Below are positions 52,022 through 61,112 of a stretch of 64,000 bases of DNA, in pieces. Source of the DNA: DATFQI01 sp963831105. GTDB taxonomy: Bacteria; Actinomycetota; Thermoleophilia; Solirubrobacterales; Solirubrobacteraceae. Below the pieces are notes generated by a model that searched no databases, had not been told where the DNA came from, and saw nothing but the letters and a program-made list of their open reading frames with translations. A program made the position numbers and the translations under genes. Location: positions 62,001-126,000 of the forward strand of contig CAWHOS010000004.1 in assembly GCA_963831105.1 (NCBI GenBank), read 5' to 3'. Position 1 is the stretch's first letter; every line of letters begins with the position of its first letter.

Positions 52022-52048
52022 CTACCCGGCGCGAGAGCAGGGAGAAAC
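52022..52048 (-). promoter_or_regulatory. SigB/SigF-type promoter of the gas vesicle operon
   Basis: Minus strand: GTTTCT (52043-52048) - 15 bp - GGGTAG (52022-52027). This is a close match to the SigB/SigF consensus (GTTT - 12-15 - GGGTAT) and lies 40 bp before the first operon gene. A SigB-type sigma factor is encoded at 29793-30566. Confidence 0.6.
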
Positions 52049-52187
52049 GGATCGCACCGGGTTTTTATCTCGGTGGACTCATTTGTCCACACCGGCCAGG
52101 AACACTTACCGTCACCTACCGGAAAACGGTTCTTGGAACGTCTCACCCGTCGCTCAACACGCGCCTGTGGCTGTCAGGCTGGGATCC

Positions 52188-52928
52188 ATGACCGTCGAGC
52201 CCGTGCCGCAGACGCTGCTCGTGGACGCGTTCCCGGAGCGCCCAGGGCTGGACATGGCCCTCTCGCACGCCTTGTTGCAAAGCGTCGCGGATCGGACGCG
52301 AGCGGCGACGGCGCGGGTCTACGAGCCGGGGAAGACCGTGGCCTTCAGCAAGCTCGACTCGCACGCGCCGGGCTTCGCCGCGGCATGCGAGGCGGCGCGT
52401 GCGCACGGCTACGAGCCGGTGATCCGCCTCGGTGGCGGCCATGCCGCGGCCTACGGGCCCGGCTGCGTCATCCACGAGGAGATCGTGCCGCACCGCTCGA
52501 CGCTCGAGGGCCTCGGCGAGCGCTACGCGCACGAGTCGCAGCTCGTCCAGCAGGCCCTGCTCGGACACGGGGTGACGGTCACCGCGGGCCAGCTCGACGG
52601 GGAATATTGCGCGGGCGCGCACAGCCTGCACACCGGCGGTGTGAAGGTCGCGGGCATCGCCCAGCGCGTGATCAAGGGCGCCGCGCTCGTCAGCACCGTC
52701 GTGCTGGTCGACGCCGGGCCGTCGCTGCGCGCCGTGCTCGTCGACGTCTACCGCGCGCTCGGGATCGACTGGCGCCCGGAGACCGCCGGCTCGCTCGCCG
52801 ACGTCATCGCCGCACCCGCACTTCCGGCTCTCGCCGAGGCACTTGCCCCGCGCGCGGCCGCGCGAGGCGCTCTCGACGGCGAGGATCTCCGGCTGGCGGA
52901 GCGCCTCGTCGCCGAGCACCGGCCGTAG
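52188..52928 (+). CDS. Lipoate-protein ligase A / biotin-lipoate transferase family protein
   Basis: 246 residues with the BPL/LplA fold: VYEPGKTVAFSKLD, VIRLGGGHAAAYGPGCVIHEE (the RxGGG cofactor-acyl loop), TVTAGQLDGEYCAG and VKVAGIAQRVIKGAALVS (catalytic Lys region). Transfers lipoyl or octanoyl groups to carrier domains; LplA, LipM and LipL types cannot be separated by eye. Divergent from the gas vesicle operon, with which it shares ~200 bp of upstream DNA. Confidence 0.85.
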   Translation: MTVEPVPQTLLVDAFPERPGLDMALSHALLQSVADRTRAATARVYEPGKTVAFSKLDSHAPGFAAACEAARAHGYEPVIRLGGGHAAAYGPGCVIHEEIVPHRSTLEGLGERYAHESQLVQQALLGHGVTVTAGQLDGEYCAGAHSLHTGGVKVAGIAQRVIKGAALVSTVVLVDAGPSLRAVLVDVYRALGIDWRPETAGSLADVIAAPALPALAEALAPRAAARGALDGEDLRLAERLVAEHRP

Positions 52929-52937
52929 ACTTGGGAC

Positions 52938-53858
52938 GTGTCCGTTCGCCGCCGGGCCGGTGTCGTCCTCCTGCCGACGCTCGCCTGCCTGTGCATCGCC
53001 CTGGGCGCGTGCGGGAGCTCCGGTGCGCCGCGCGATCCGCGCTCGCCCGGGCCCGCTCCAGAGGTCACGCTGTCTACGGCGGACCGAGCCCTCTGGGCCC
53101 GCGGCGAGCCGCGGCGAGACGCGGTCCCCGTCCTGGTCTACCGGCGCGTCGTGCCGTCGGCCTTCGCCCGGCAGATGGCGCTGCTCGACCACGCGGGCTA
53201 CGACACCATCCCCCTCGCGGACTACGTGCGCTTCGTCCGGCGCGAGGCCGTCTCGCTCCCGCCGCGACCGATGCTCTTGACCTTCGACGGCGGGCGCGTC
53301 GACACGTGGACCGCCACCGACTCGGTCCTGCGCGATCGGGGCTTCACCGCAGCAGTGTTCATCGATGTCGAGCGCGTCGAAGCGGAGGATCCGGCGTACC
53401 TGAGCTACGGCGAGCTCGATCGCCTCCAGGAATCCGGCCGCTGGGACGTACAGCTCCAGTCCGGCACCGGGAACCGGCGGATCCAGTACGGGCCGGCCCC
53501 GAGCGACGTCGGCCCGTTCTACGCGTACCGCGGCAGCGAGGAGGTGCTCGGCGGCTGGCGCGAGCGGGTGTTCTCCGACGTCACTTACGGCGAGGACCAG
53601 TTGCGCCATCACGTCCACGGCTACCGGCCACTCGCGTTCGCGCCGCCCTACGGCAACTACGGCCAGGCCGGCACCAACGACCGCCGTATTCCGAGGCTGC
53701 TGCTGGAGCGGCTCGAGCTGAGCTTCGCGGCCGTGTTCACGCAGGACCGGGATGCGTTCGCCATCCCGGGCGCGCGCAACCCGCTCGGACGGTTCGAGAT
53801 GACCCCACGGAGCTCTGAGGCCGAGCTCCACGGGTGGCTCGAACGCGGGCCCACGTAG
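52938..53858 (+). CDS. Polysaccharide-deacetylase-like lipoprotein with degenerate active site
   Basis: 306 residues, GTG start. Signal peptide with lipobox (LGAC near residue 25). The NodB-like fold is recognisable (VPVLVYRRVVPSAFARQMALLDHAGYDTI, MLLTFDGGRVDTWTATDSVLRDRGFTAAVFI, LAFAPPYGNYG), but the second Asp of the TFDDG motif is Gly and the HxxxH metal motif reads LQSGTGN. Metal-dependent deacetylation is therefore unlikely; carbohydrate binding or a divergent activity is possible. Exported and membrane-anchored. Confidence 0.75.
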   Translation: MSVRRRAGVVLLPTLACLCIALGACGSSGAPRDPRSPGPAPEVTLSTADRALWARGEPRRDAVPVLVYRRVVPSAFARQMALLDHAGYDTIPLADYVRFVRREAVSLPPRPMLLTFDGGRVDTWTATDSVLRDRGFTAAVFIDVERVEAEDPAYLSYGELDRLQESGRWDVQLQSGTGNRRIQYGPAPSDVGPFYAYRGSEEVLGGWRERVFSDVTYGEDQLRHHVHGYRPLAFAPPYGNYGQAGTNDRRIPRLLLERLELSFAAVFTQDRDAFAIPGARNPLGRFEMTPRSSEAELHGWLERGPT

Positions 53859-53868
53859 GATTGCGGGC

Positions 53869-54702
53869 GTGCGAGAGCCGCGCGACGTCCCGGCCGACCT
53901 GCCGCCCCTGACGGGCTCCGCCGTCGCCTGCCTTGCCTCGATCCTGGAGCTCGACGTCGCAGAAGTCCCCGCTCCGCCCGACGGGCACCCGGAGCCGTGG
54001 ACCGTCTGGCGCAACTGGCTCGCGGAGCGCGGGCTCGGGCTCGTGCCGATCGCCGACCCCGCGGGCTTCTCGTGGGCCGGGCCGTGGCTCGCGGTCCTCC
54101 GCGGCGACGACCGGCAGGTCTGCGCCGTCGCGTACGGGCCGCCCTCGACGATCGTGTGGCACCCGCTCGGCGGCCCCGAGACGTTCGGCGACGTGGTGGC
54201 CGGCTATGTCGTCGCGCCGGCGGACGTGGCGCTGTGGTCACGGCCCGAGCGCGCGGTGACCCGGAAGGCGGGACGCGTCGAGGCGATCACCGTCGCCGCC
54301 GAGGCGGAGGCCCCGATCGAGCTCGTCGGCGACGCGGTCGCGCACGCCGGCCGCGGGCTCGCCGGCGACCGCTACCACGAGGCGCGCGGGACCTTCTCCA
54401 ACCCCTACTCCGTCGGCCACCAGCTCACGCTCGTCGAGGCCGAGGTGCTCGAGGAGCTGGGCATCGGCGCCGAGGCCGCGCGCCGCAACATCGTGACCCG
54501 CGGGATCGATCTGAACGCGCTCGTCGGGCGCCGATTCGTGGTCGGCGAGGTGGAGTGCATCGGCCGCCGGCTGTGCGAGCCGTGCGCCCACCTCGAGCGC
54601 CTCTCCCCCGGGACTTTGCGCCCGCTCGTGCACCGCGGCGGACTGCGCGCAGACCTGCTCGGCGACGGCACGATCCGCGTCGGCGACGCGGTCAGCGCGT
54701 AG
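53869..54702 (+). CDS. MOSC domain protein with N-terminal extension
   Basis: 277 residues, GTG start. The C-terminal ~150 residues form a MOSC domain (AGRGLAGDRYHEARGTFSN, HQLTLVEAEVLEEL, RNIVTRGIDLNALVGRRF, CIGRRLCEPCAHLERL with the conserved Cys, GGLRADLLGDGTI). MOSC domains handle Mo-cofactor sulfur or thiol adducts (YiiM/mARC-like). The first ~125 residues are an unrelated small domain (PWTVWRNWLAERGLGLVPI) common with MOSC in actinobacteria. Confidence 0.87.
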   Translation: MREPRDVPADLPPLTGSAVACLASILELDVAEVPAPPDGHPEPWTVWRNWLAERGLGLVPIADPAGFSWAGPWLAVLRGDDRQVCAVAYGPPSTIVWHPLGGPETFGDVVAGYVVAPADVALWSRPERAVTRKAGRVEAITVAAEAEAPIELVGDAVAHAGRGLAGDRYHEARGTFSNPYSVGHQLTLVEAEVLEELGIGAEAARRNIVTRGIDLNALVGRRFVVGEVECIGRRLCEPCAHLERLSPGTLRPLVHRGGLRADLLGDGTIRVGDAVSA

Positions 54703-55153
54703 CGCTCCGCAGCGCCTCGACGTCGGCGCGCAGCCGGTCCTCGGGCATCGGCGGCGGATCGGGCTCGGGGAACGGGAACGGCCAGCCCGGCCGCGGGTCG
54801 TCCGCGTAGCGCGGCACGAGATGCGTGTGCAGGTGCGGCGAGGAGTTGCCGAGGACGTCGTAGTTGAGCTTGACCGGCTCGAGCACCGCCTGCAGCGCGC
54901 GGGCGACGTGCAGCACCTCGCCCCCGTACGCCGCCGCCTCCGCGGGCGTCAGCTCGGTCGGCTCGACGACGTGGCGCCCGCGCCAGATCACGACGGAGAG
55001 GCCGCGCTGGATGCCGGCGCGCACGAGGTAGGCGTCGGACACCGCGCCGGAGAAGTAGCGCACCCCGTGCGGCGTCTCCTCGGGCCGGCCCTGCTCGCAC
55101 ATCTCGCACGCCGTGCCCGCGAGCCGTGCGTAGAACTCGGATGGCCACTCCAC
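54692..55153 (-). CDS. HIT-family hydrolase/phosphorylase
   Basis: 153 residues. CEMCEQGRPEE at the N-terminus (zinc-binding in some HIT proteins) and the histidine triad HLHTHLVPRYADDP. Nucleotide-handling enzyme (AMP-lysine, Ap4A or dinucleoside type). GTG start; its 3' end overlaps the MOSC gene by 11 bp (convergent). Divergent from a second HIT-like gene. Confidence 0.9.
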   Translation of the reverse strand: MEWPSEFYARLAGTACEMCEQGRPEETPHGVRYFSGAVSDAYLVRAGIQRGLSVVIWRGRHVVEPTELTPAEAAAYGGEVLHVARALQAVLEPVKLNYDVLGNSSPHLHTHLVPRYADDPRPGWPFPFPEPDPPPMPEDRLRADVEALRSATR

Positions 55154-55184
55154 GCCGCAGCATTCTGCCCCTTACGATCGCCCG

Positions 55185-55757
55185 ATGCCCGAGACCCCCG
55201 AGGAGCTCCACCGCCGCGCCGCCGGCGCGCTGCGCGTGCCGCCCGTCCACGAGTGGGACAGCTGGCCGTTCGAGGGCGAGCTGCGGTTGAAGGAGCTGCG
55301 CCCGCCCGACCCCGAGCCGGTCATCACGGGCGCGGGCGGGGTCGATTGCCCGGCATGCACGAAGCCGGACTCGGACTACCTGTGGACGGACGAACGCTGG
55401 CGGCTGATGTCGACGAAGGAGCCGACCGGGCTGCCGGTGATCGTGCTTGTCGAGCCGCGCGAGCACTTCGCGGGGCCGGCCGACCTGCCGGAGGAGCTTG
55501 CGCGCGAGATGGGCGTGATGCTCGGCCGCGTCGAGCGCGCGGTGCTCGCCGTCGGCGGCATCGGCAAGGTCCACATCGGCCGCTGGGGCGAAGGCGCCGA
55601 GCACCTGCACTGGTGGTTCATCGCCCGGCCCGAGGGCCAAGGGCAGATGCGCAGCTCGTTCGCCGAGATCTGGGACGAGGTGCTCCCGCCGACCCCGCGC
55701 GAGATCTGGGAGGACAACCTCGCGCGGGTCGTACGGGCGCTCGAGGACGGGACGTGA
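55185..55757 (+). CDS. HIT-like protein
   Basis: 190 residues. CPACTKPDSDYLW near residue 65, VLVEPREHFAGPADLPEEL, and a partial triad AEHLHWWFIARP (one His replaced by aromatic residues) point to the HIT superfamily with an altered catalytic loop, as in some actinobacterial DUF-type HIT proteins. Stop overlaps the phosphoesterase GTG (GTGA), so the two are co-expressed. Confidence 0.8.
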   Translation: MPETPEELHRRAAGALRVPPVHEWDSWPFEGELRLKELRPPDPEPVITGAGGVDCPACTKPDSDYLWTDERWRLMSTKEPTGLPVIVLVEPREHFAGPADLPEELAREMGVMLGRVERAVLAVGGIGKVHIGRWGEGAEHLHWWFIARPEGQGQMRSSFAEIWDEVLPPTPREIWEDNLARVVRALEDGT

Positions 55758-56534
55758 CCCCCGTTCGTTCCGTCGCCGTCCTCTGCGACATCCACGGCAA
55801 CCTCCCGGCGCTCGAGGCGGTGCTCGACGAGCTGCGCGCAGACCCGCCCGGCGCGGTCGTGATCGGCGGCGACGTCGCGGCCGGGCCGATGCCGCACGAG
55901 GTGCTCGAGCGGCTGCTCGCGCTGCCGTGGCCGGTGCACTGGGTGCGCGGGAACGCCGACCGCTGCGTCGTCACCGCGTTCGACGGCGCCGTGCCGGCGG
56001 ACGAGGCCCACGAGCCGATGTGGGTGGCCGACGCGTGGACCGCCGAGCGGCTCTCGCGGGCTGAGCGCGACCTGCTGGCGGGGCTGCCGCCGCTCGCGCG
56101 AGCTCGACGTCGAGGGCGTCGGCCGCGTGCTGTTCTGCCACGGCACCCCGCGCAGCGACGAGGAGCGCGTCACGGCCGTCACCCCGCCGGCGCGGCTCGC
56201 GCGGATCCTCGAGGACGTCACGGCAGACCTCGTCGCCGGCGGCCACACCCACCGCCAGTTCGACCTGCGCGCCGACGGCAAGCGGATGGTCAACGCCGGC
56301 AGCGTCGGCCGCCCGTACGAGCGCGAGCCCGGCGCCTACTGGCTCCGGCTCGGTCCCGCCGTCGAGCACCGCCGGACGGCCTACGACACCGCGGCGGCCG
56401 TCGAGGTCTTCCGCGAGCTCGGCTACCCGGACGCAGACGGCATGGCCGAGCGCGTCGACCCCGACGAGGTCTCCGCGATGTTCGAGGCGGGCGCGGACGG
56501 CCCGCTCGCCCCGGAGTCGCTCACCGGCCGCTGA
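55754..56534 (+). CDS. Metallophosphoesterase, YfcE-like (one frameshift)
   Basis: About 259 residues after repair near 56098. Metal ligands: VLCDIHGNLPALEAVL (DxH), VVIGGDVAAGP (GD), VRGNADR (GNxD), VLFCHGTP (His) and GGHTHRQFD (GHTH). Calcineurin-like fold of the YfcE/MJ0936 group (phosphodiesterase activity). Translationally coupled to the HIT-like gene, suggesting a joint role in nucleotide or dinucleotide turnover (inference). Confidence 0.88.
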
Positions 56535-56560
56535 GCCCCGCGGCCGTTAGGGTCGGACCG

Positions 56561-56956
56561 ATGAAGAGGCCCTGGGGCAAGCGCCGCCGCGAGCCCGCTC
56601 CGGCGAGCGGCTCACCGCCGCTCGTCATCGACGCGACGACTGCGCCGTTCGGCGCCGTCGTGTCGATCACCGGCGAGCTCGACATCGCGACCGTCCCGCG
56701 TGCGAGAGCCGTGCTCCAGGACGAGCCCGTCAGCGGCGCCACGGCGGTCGTCGTCGATCTCTCCGGCGTGACCTTCATGGACTCGACCGGCCTCGCGGTG
56801 GTGATGGACCTCCAGCGCGAGCTCGACGCGCGCCGCGGGCGGCTGACCATCGCGTGCCCCGAGGGCCCCGCGCGACTGCTGTTCGACGTCACCGGCGTCG
56901 CGGATCAGCTGGCGCTGTACGGGACGCGCGAGGAGGCCGAGGCCGCCGCGGGCTGA
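56561..56956 (+). CDS. STAS-domain anti-sigma factor antagonist-like protein
   Basis: 131 residues. SpoIIAA/RsbV-type STAS: VVSITGELDIATVPRARAVL, VVVDLSGVTFMDSTGLAVVMDL with the phosphorylatable Ser in DSTGL, LTIACPEGPARLLFDVTG. A basic N-terminal extension (KRPWGKRRREP) precedes it. Could antagonise an anti-sigma of the SigB/F-type sigma at 29793, but no RsbW gene is present. Confidence 0.92.
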   Translation: MKRPWGKRRREPAPASGSPPLVIDATTAPFGAVVSITGELDIATVPRARAVLQDEPVSGATAVVVDLSGVTFMDSTGLAVVMDLQRELDARRGRLTIACPEGPARLLFDVTGVADQLALYGTREEAEAAAG

Positions 56957-56991
56957 ATCGGTTCCCGCGACGGCCTCGCGGTCCGGCGGTG

Positions 56992-57325
56992 CTACGGCTT
57001 GGTGCGGTTGGGCTGCGGCCCGAAGGGCGACGTGTTCGGATTGCAGTACAAGCCCGGGTTGATCTCGTGGGGATCCACGATCCCGAGCTTGTTCTCCTGG
57101 CCGAAGGACTGCGAGGGACCGCCGGGGCCGTTCGGCCCGGAGCCGTCCAGCGGCGCGCCGGGATCGTCGTTGAGCCCGGAGAACGAGCACCACGACTTGC
57201 CCTGGTTCTGGTCTTCCTTCTTGCCGCTCCCGGTCACCTCGCCGGCCAGCGCCGGTCCGGCCCCGAGCACTGCGATCACGGCTCCGCACGCACCGGCCCG
57301 TGCGCCACGACCTCGATCCGGTCAT
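56992..57325 (-). CDS. Secreted small hypothetical protein (one frameshift in signal peptide)
   Basis: ATG at 57325 has AAGGAG 8 bp upstream. After removing one C near 57287 the N-terminus reads as a signal peptide (WRTGRCVRSVIAVLGAGPALA), then EVTGSGKKEDQN and a Gly/Pro/Asn-rich body with two Cys (SWCSFSGLNDDPG, LYCNPNTSPFG). About 110 residues, no family known. Without the repair a GTG at 57279 would start inside the signal peptide. Confidence 0.6.
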
Positions 57326-57412
57326 CCTGATCGCTCCTTGCTCGCCGGCGCCTCCGCGGCCGCCAACGAATCCGACCCTAGTTCGGTCGTGTTCGCGGGG
57401 TCAACAGGGCGG

Positions 57413-59767
57413 TCAGCGATCTAGCGCGGGGAACGGCCGCACCGGCCGCGCCTGGCGCACGTGCACCCGCGCGCCGACCGCGGCGGCGCCGGAGCCCGTG
57501 ACGAGCACGGGGTCGCAGTCGAGCTCGGAGACCTCGGGGTGGGCGTCGGCGAGCGCGGCGATCCGGACGAGCAGGTCCTCGAGCGCGCCGACGTCGGCGA
57601 CCGGCGCCCCGCGGTGGCCCTGCAGCAGCGGGAACGAGCGCAGCGAGCGCACGAGCTCCACGGCGTCGGCGCGACGCAGCGGGGCGAGGCCGACCGCGGC
57701 GTCGCCGAGCAGCTCGGCGGTGCGGCCGCCGAGGCCGCAGACGACGACCGGTCCGAAGTCGGGGTCGGCGAGCACGCCGGCGACGAGCTCGACACCGCCC
57801 TCCCCCGGGCGCGGTTCCCCGGTCGGGATGCCGTAGGCGGCGAGCAGCGCCGCGGCCTCCTCCGGCTGCAGCCAGCCCTCGCCGCGCGTGAGCGCAGCCG
57901 CGATCACCGCGGCGGCCGCGTCGGAGTCGGTGCCGCCGAGCGCCGGGCGGTCGTCGGACTGGCGGTCGCGCCAGCGCGCGTAGCGGGCGACGCGGCCGAG
58001 CGCGCGCGCCGCTTCGACGGGGCTGCGGTACAGCGGCACGGGGCCGCCGCGCGCCAGCGCGGCCAGCTCGGCCTCGCCGAGCGCCATGAAGGCGCCGAGC
58101 AGCGTCGTGTCTCCGGGCGCGGCGGCATGCAGCGCCGCGGCGACGTCGTCCGAGCGGCCGGCGACGGGGACGTGGACGGCGACGAGCGCGTCGACGTCGG
58201 CCGCGAGGCGCGCGATCGCCTCGGCGTAGTCGGGCGCCCAGGCATCGGCCCCGAGGTCGACCGGCGGCGCCGGCTCCAGGCCGGCGACGGCGAGCGCGTC
58301 CGCGCAGGAGATCGCGGGGCCGCGCCCGTTGGAGACGATCCCGACGCGGCCGCCCGCCGGCAGCGGCTGGGCGGCCAGCAGCGCCGTCACGTCGAGCTGC
58401 TCGAAGACGGTGTCCGTGCGGATCACGCCGGCGTGCTCGAACAGCGCGTCGACCGAGACGTCGGAGGCGCCGAGCAGCGCGCGGGTCGTCGTCGCGCCCT
58501 CGGGCGCGGGCTCGGCGGCGCGGCGCCCGCTCTTGACCGCGACGATCGGCTTGGCCGCGGCGACCCGCCGGGCGATCGCCCCGAACCGGCGCGGGTTGCC
58601 GAACGACTCGAGGTACAGCAGCACCACGCGCGTCGCCTCGTCGCGCTCCCAGTACTGCAGGAAGTCGTTGCCGGACAGGTCCGCCTTGTCGCCCGTCGAG
58701 GCGAACGAGGACAGCCCGACGCCGCGGCGGCGTCGCCTCGGCGATCGCCGCGATCCCGATCGCCCCGCTCTGGGAGGCCATCGCGACCGGCCCGTGCGCC
58801 GGCGCCACCGGCGCCGACGTCGCGTTCAGCCGCAGGCCCGGGTCCGTGTTGAGCACCCCGAGCGAGCTCGGGCCGACGAGCCGCATCCCGCCGGCGCGGC
58901 AGATCGCCAGCAGCGTCGGCCAGCCGCGCCCGGCCCTCCTCCCCGCCGTCCAGGAAGCCGCCGGAGAGCACGACGAGCGCGCGCAGGCCGGCGGCGCCGC
59001 ACGCGCGCGCCTGCTGGAGCACGTCCTCGGCCGGCACGGCGAGCACCGCCAGCTCGGCCGCGGGCAGCGGCTCCTCGTCGCCGGAGGGCGTCACGCGCAC
59101 GTGCAGCTCGCCGCCGTAGCCGGCCACGCGCAGGTTGCGCATCACGGTCGCCGCGGCCGCGGTGCCGCCGATGGTCACGAGCAGCACCGACTCCGGGCGC
59201 AGCACGTGGGCCACCGCCGCCGCGGCTGCCGCGCGCCCTCGGTCCTCGAAGCGGGCGCGGGCCGCCTCGCCGATCGCGGCCGGCATCTCAACCTCTAGTT
59301 CACCCATAGAGGCGTGCACCTCGACGGGGAATCCGGACTCGCGGAACACGCCGACCATGCGGCGGTTGGACGGGTGCACGTAGGCGACGAACGTCGCGAC
59401 GCCGTCGCGCGCGGCCGCGCCGGCGAGGTGGGCGAGCAGGATCGTGGCGATCCCGCGGCCGTGCCAGTCGTCGGCGACCTCGAAGGCGACCTCCGCGCGG
59501 GTCGGCGTCTCCCTGAGATACACCGCGTGGGCGACGATCCGCTCGGGCGCGCCGGCGGTGACGACGAGCCCGAGCCCGTCGCCGGTCTCCGTCGCCGCCG
59601 CGGCCATCCGGTCGATGTCGACGCCCGAGGACAGGAAGCGCAGCCAGCGCGAGTTCTCCGACATCCCGGCCAGCAGCTCGCGCAGCCCGCCGACGATCGT
59701 CGGGGCGCACCTCGCGCACGCGGACGGTCGACCCGTCCCGCAGCGCCACGTCGACCGGCTGGAACAC
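57413..59767 (-). CDS. GNAT acetyltransferase fused to ADP-forming acyl-CoA synthetase (three frameshifts)
   Basis: About 780 residues after repair near 59694, 58938 and 58727. N-terminal GNAT (FEVADDWHGRGIATILLAHLAG as the acetyl-CoA loop region), then CoA-binding domain (VLLVTIGGTAAAATVMRNL), CoA-ligase domain (ASQSGAIGIAAIAEA, GNDFLQYWERDEATRVVLLYLES) and ATP-grasp (GWLQPEEAAALLAAYGIPT, PVVVCGLGGRTAELLGD, DCDPVLV). N-terminal GNAT fusions are known in actinobacterial protein acetyltransferases such as Streptomyces PatA. Lies 4 bp after the CoA-transferase gene. Confidence 0.85.
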
Positions 59768-59771
59768 GCCG

Positions 59772-61112
59772 CTAGCCCGTCGGCGCGGTCGCGTGCGCGC
59801 GGCGCCCGTCCGGCCCGCCCTCGGAGCCGCCGCCGCGCAGGATCCCCGCCTCGAACGCCTCGCGCTCGAGCGGCTCGCGATGGTCGGGGTGCGCGACGGC
59901 GATCAGCCGGCGCGCGCGCTCGGCCAGCGAGGCGCCGCGCAGGTGCGCGATCCCGAACTCCGTGACGACGTTGTCGACGGTGTTCTTGAGCGTCGTGACG
60001 ACCGAGCCCTCGGTCAGCCGTGCGCGGATCCGGCTGCGGCCCTTGCTCGTGGTCGAGTGCAGCACGATGAACGCCTGCCCGCGGGTGGAGTACATCGCGC
60101 CGCGCGCGAAGTCGGCCTGGCCGCCGCTGGAGGACCAGTAGCGCCCGGCGATCGTCTCCGACGCGCACTGGCCGTAGAGGTCGACCTCCGTCGTGGCGTT
60201 GATCGAGATGAAGTCGTCCTCGCGGGCGATCCGCCGCGGGTCGTTGACCAGGTCCACGGGCAGCAGCTCGACCGCGCCGTTGTCGTGCAGCCAGTCGTAG
60301 AGCCGCTGGGTGCCGAGGCAGAACGTCGCCTCGACCTTGTTGCGGCGCAGCTGCTTGCGCACGCCCGTGGCGACGCCGGCCTCGACGAGGTCGACGATCC
60401 CGTCGGCGAGCAGCTCCGTGTGGATGCCGAGGTCGCGATGGCCGCCGAGCCCCTCGAGCACCGCGTTGGGGACGCCGCCGATGCCGACCTGCAGCGTCGC
60501 GCCGTCGGGGACGCGCTCGACGATCCGGGCGGCGATCGCGCGGTCGCGCTCGTCCGGCGTGGCGGGCGGGACCTCGACCAGCGGCCGGTCGACGACGCAG
60601 TAGCCGAGCAGCTGCGAGGCGTGGATCTGGTTGAGCCCGAACGTCCGCGGCATCCGCTCGTTGACCTCGAGGAAGAACGGGACCTTGCCGATCAGCGACG
60701 CGACGTAATCGGCGTTCGTGCCGAGCGAGAAGTAGCCGGCGCGGTCGGGCGGGCTCGCCGCCGCCAGCACCACCGGGTGCCGGGTGGAGAGCTCCAGCAG
60801 CCGCGGCATCTCGGAGAAGTGGTTCGGGACGAGCTCGCAGCCGCCCTCCCAGTACGCCTTGCGGGTCGCGCCCGAGAGGAAGTAGGACACGTGCCGCAGG
60901 CGGTCGCCGAAGGCCCCGTGGATGTACGGCCGCTCGTGCAGCGCGTGCATCTGGTGCACACGCACGCCGCGCAGGCGCTCGTTCTCGCGCTCGAGCACGT
61001 CCAGCAGCCCGACGGGCTCCCCGTTGGCGAGCGGGAGGATCACGTCGGTGCCCGGGCCGATGTGCGCGAGGACCTCCTCGGGCCGGCCCGCGGCGGGCAG
61101 CGCTCTCGCCAT
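59772..61112 (-). CDS. Acetyl-CoA hydrolase/4-hydroxybutyrate CoA-transferase family protein
   Basis: 446 residues, complete. Family-1 CoA-transferase fold: LANGEPVGLLDVL, VSYFLSGATRKAYWEGGCELVPNHFSEMPRLL, GYFSLGTNADYV, LQVGIGGVPNAVLEGLGGH, DFISINATTEVDLYGQ, and the catalytic Glu in VVTEFGIAHLRGASLAER. Moves CoA between short acyl groups or hydrolyses acetyl-CoA. Next to the GNAT-synthetase on the same strand, so the pair probably acts on acetate/acyl-CoA balance (inference). Confidence 0.9.
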   Translation of the reverse strand: MARALPAAGRPEEVLAHIGPGTDVILPLANGEPVGLLDVLERENERLRGVRVHQMHALHERPYIHGAFGDRLRHVSYFLSGATRKAYWEGGCELVPNHFSEMPRLLELSTRHPVVLAAASPPDRAGYFSLGTNADYVASLIGKVPFFLEVNERMPRTFGLNQIHASQLLGYCVVDRPLVEVPPATPDERDRAIAARIVERVPDGATLQVGIGGVPNAVLEGLGGHRDLGIHTELLADGIVDLVEAGVATGVRKQLRRNKVEATFCLGTQRLYDWLHDNGAVELLPVDLVNDPRRIAREDDFISINATTEVDLYGQCASETIAGRYWSSSGGQADFARGAMYSTRGQAFIVLHSTTSKGRSRIRARLTEGSVVTTLKNTVDNVVTEFGIAHLRGASLAERARRLIAVAHPDHREPLEREAFEAGILRGGGSEGGPDGRRAHATAPTG

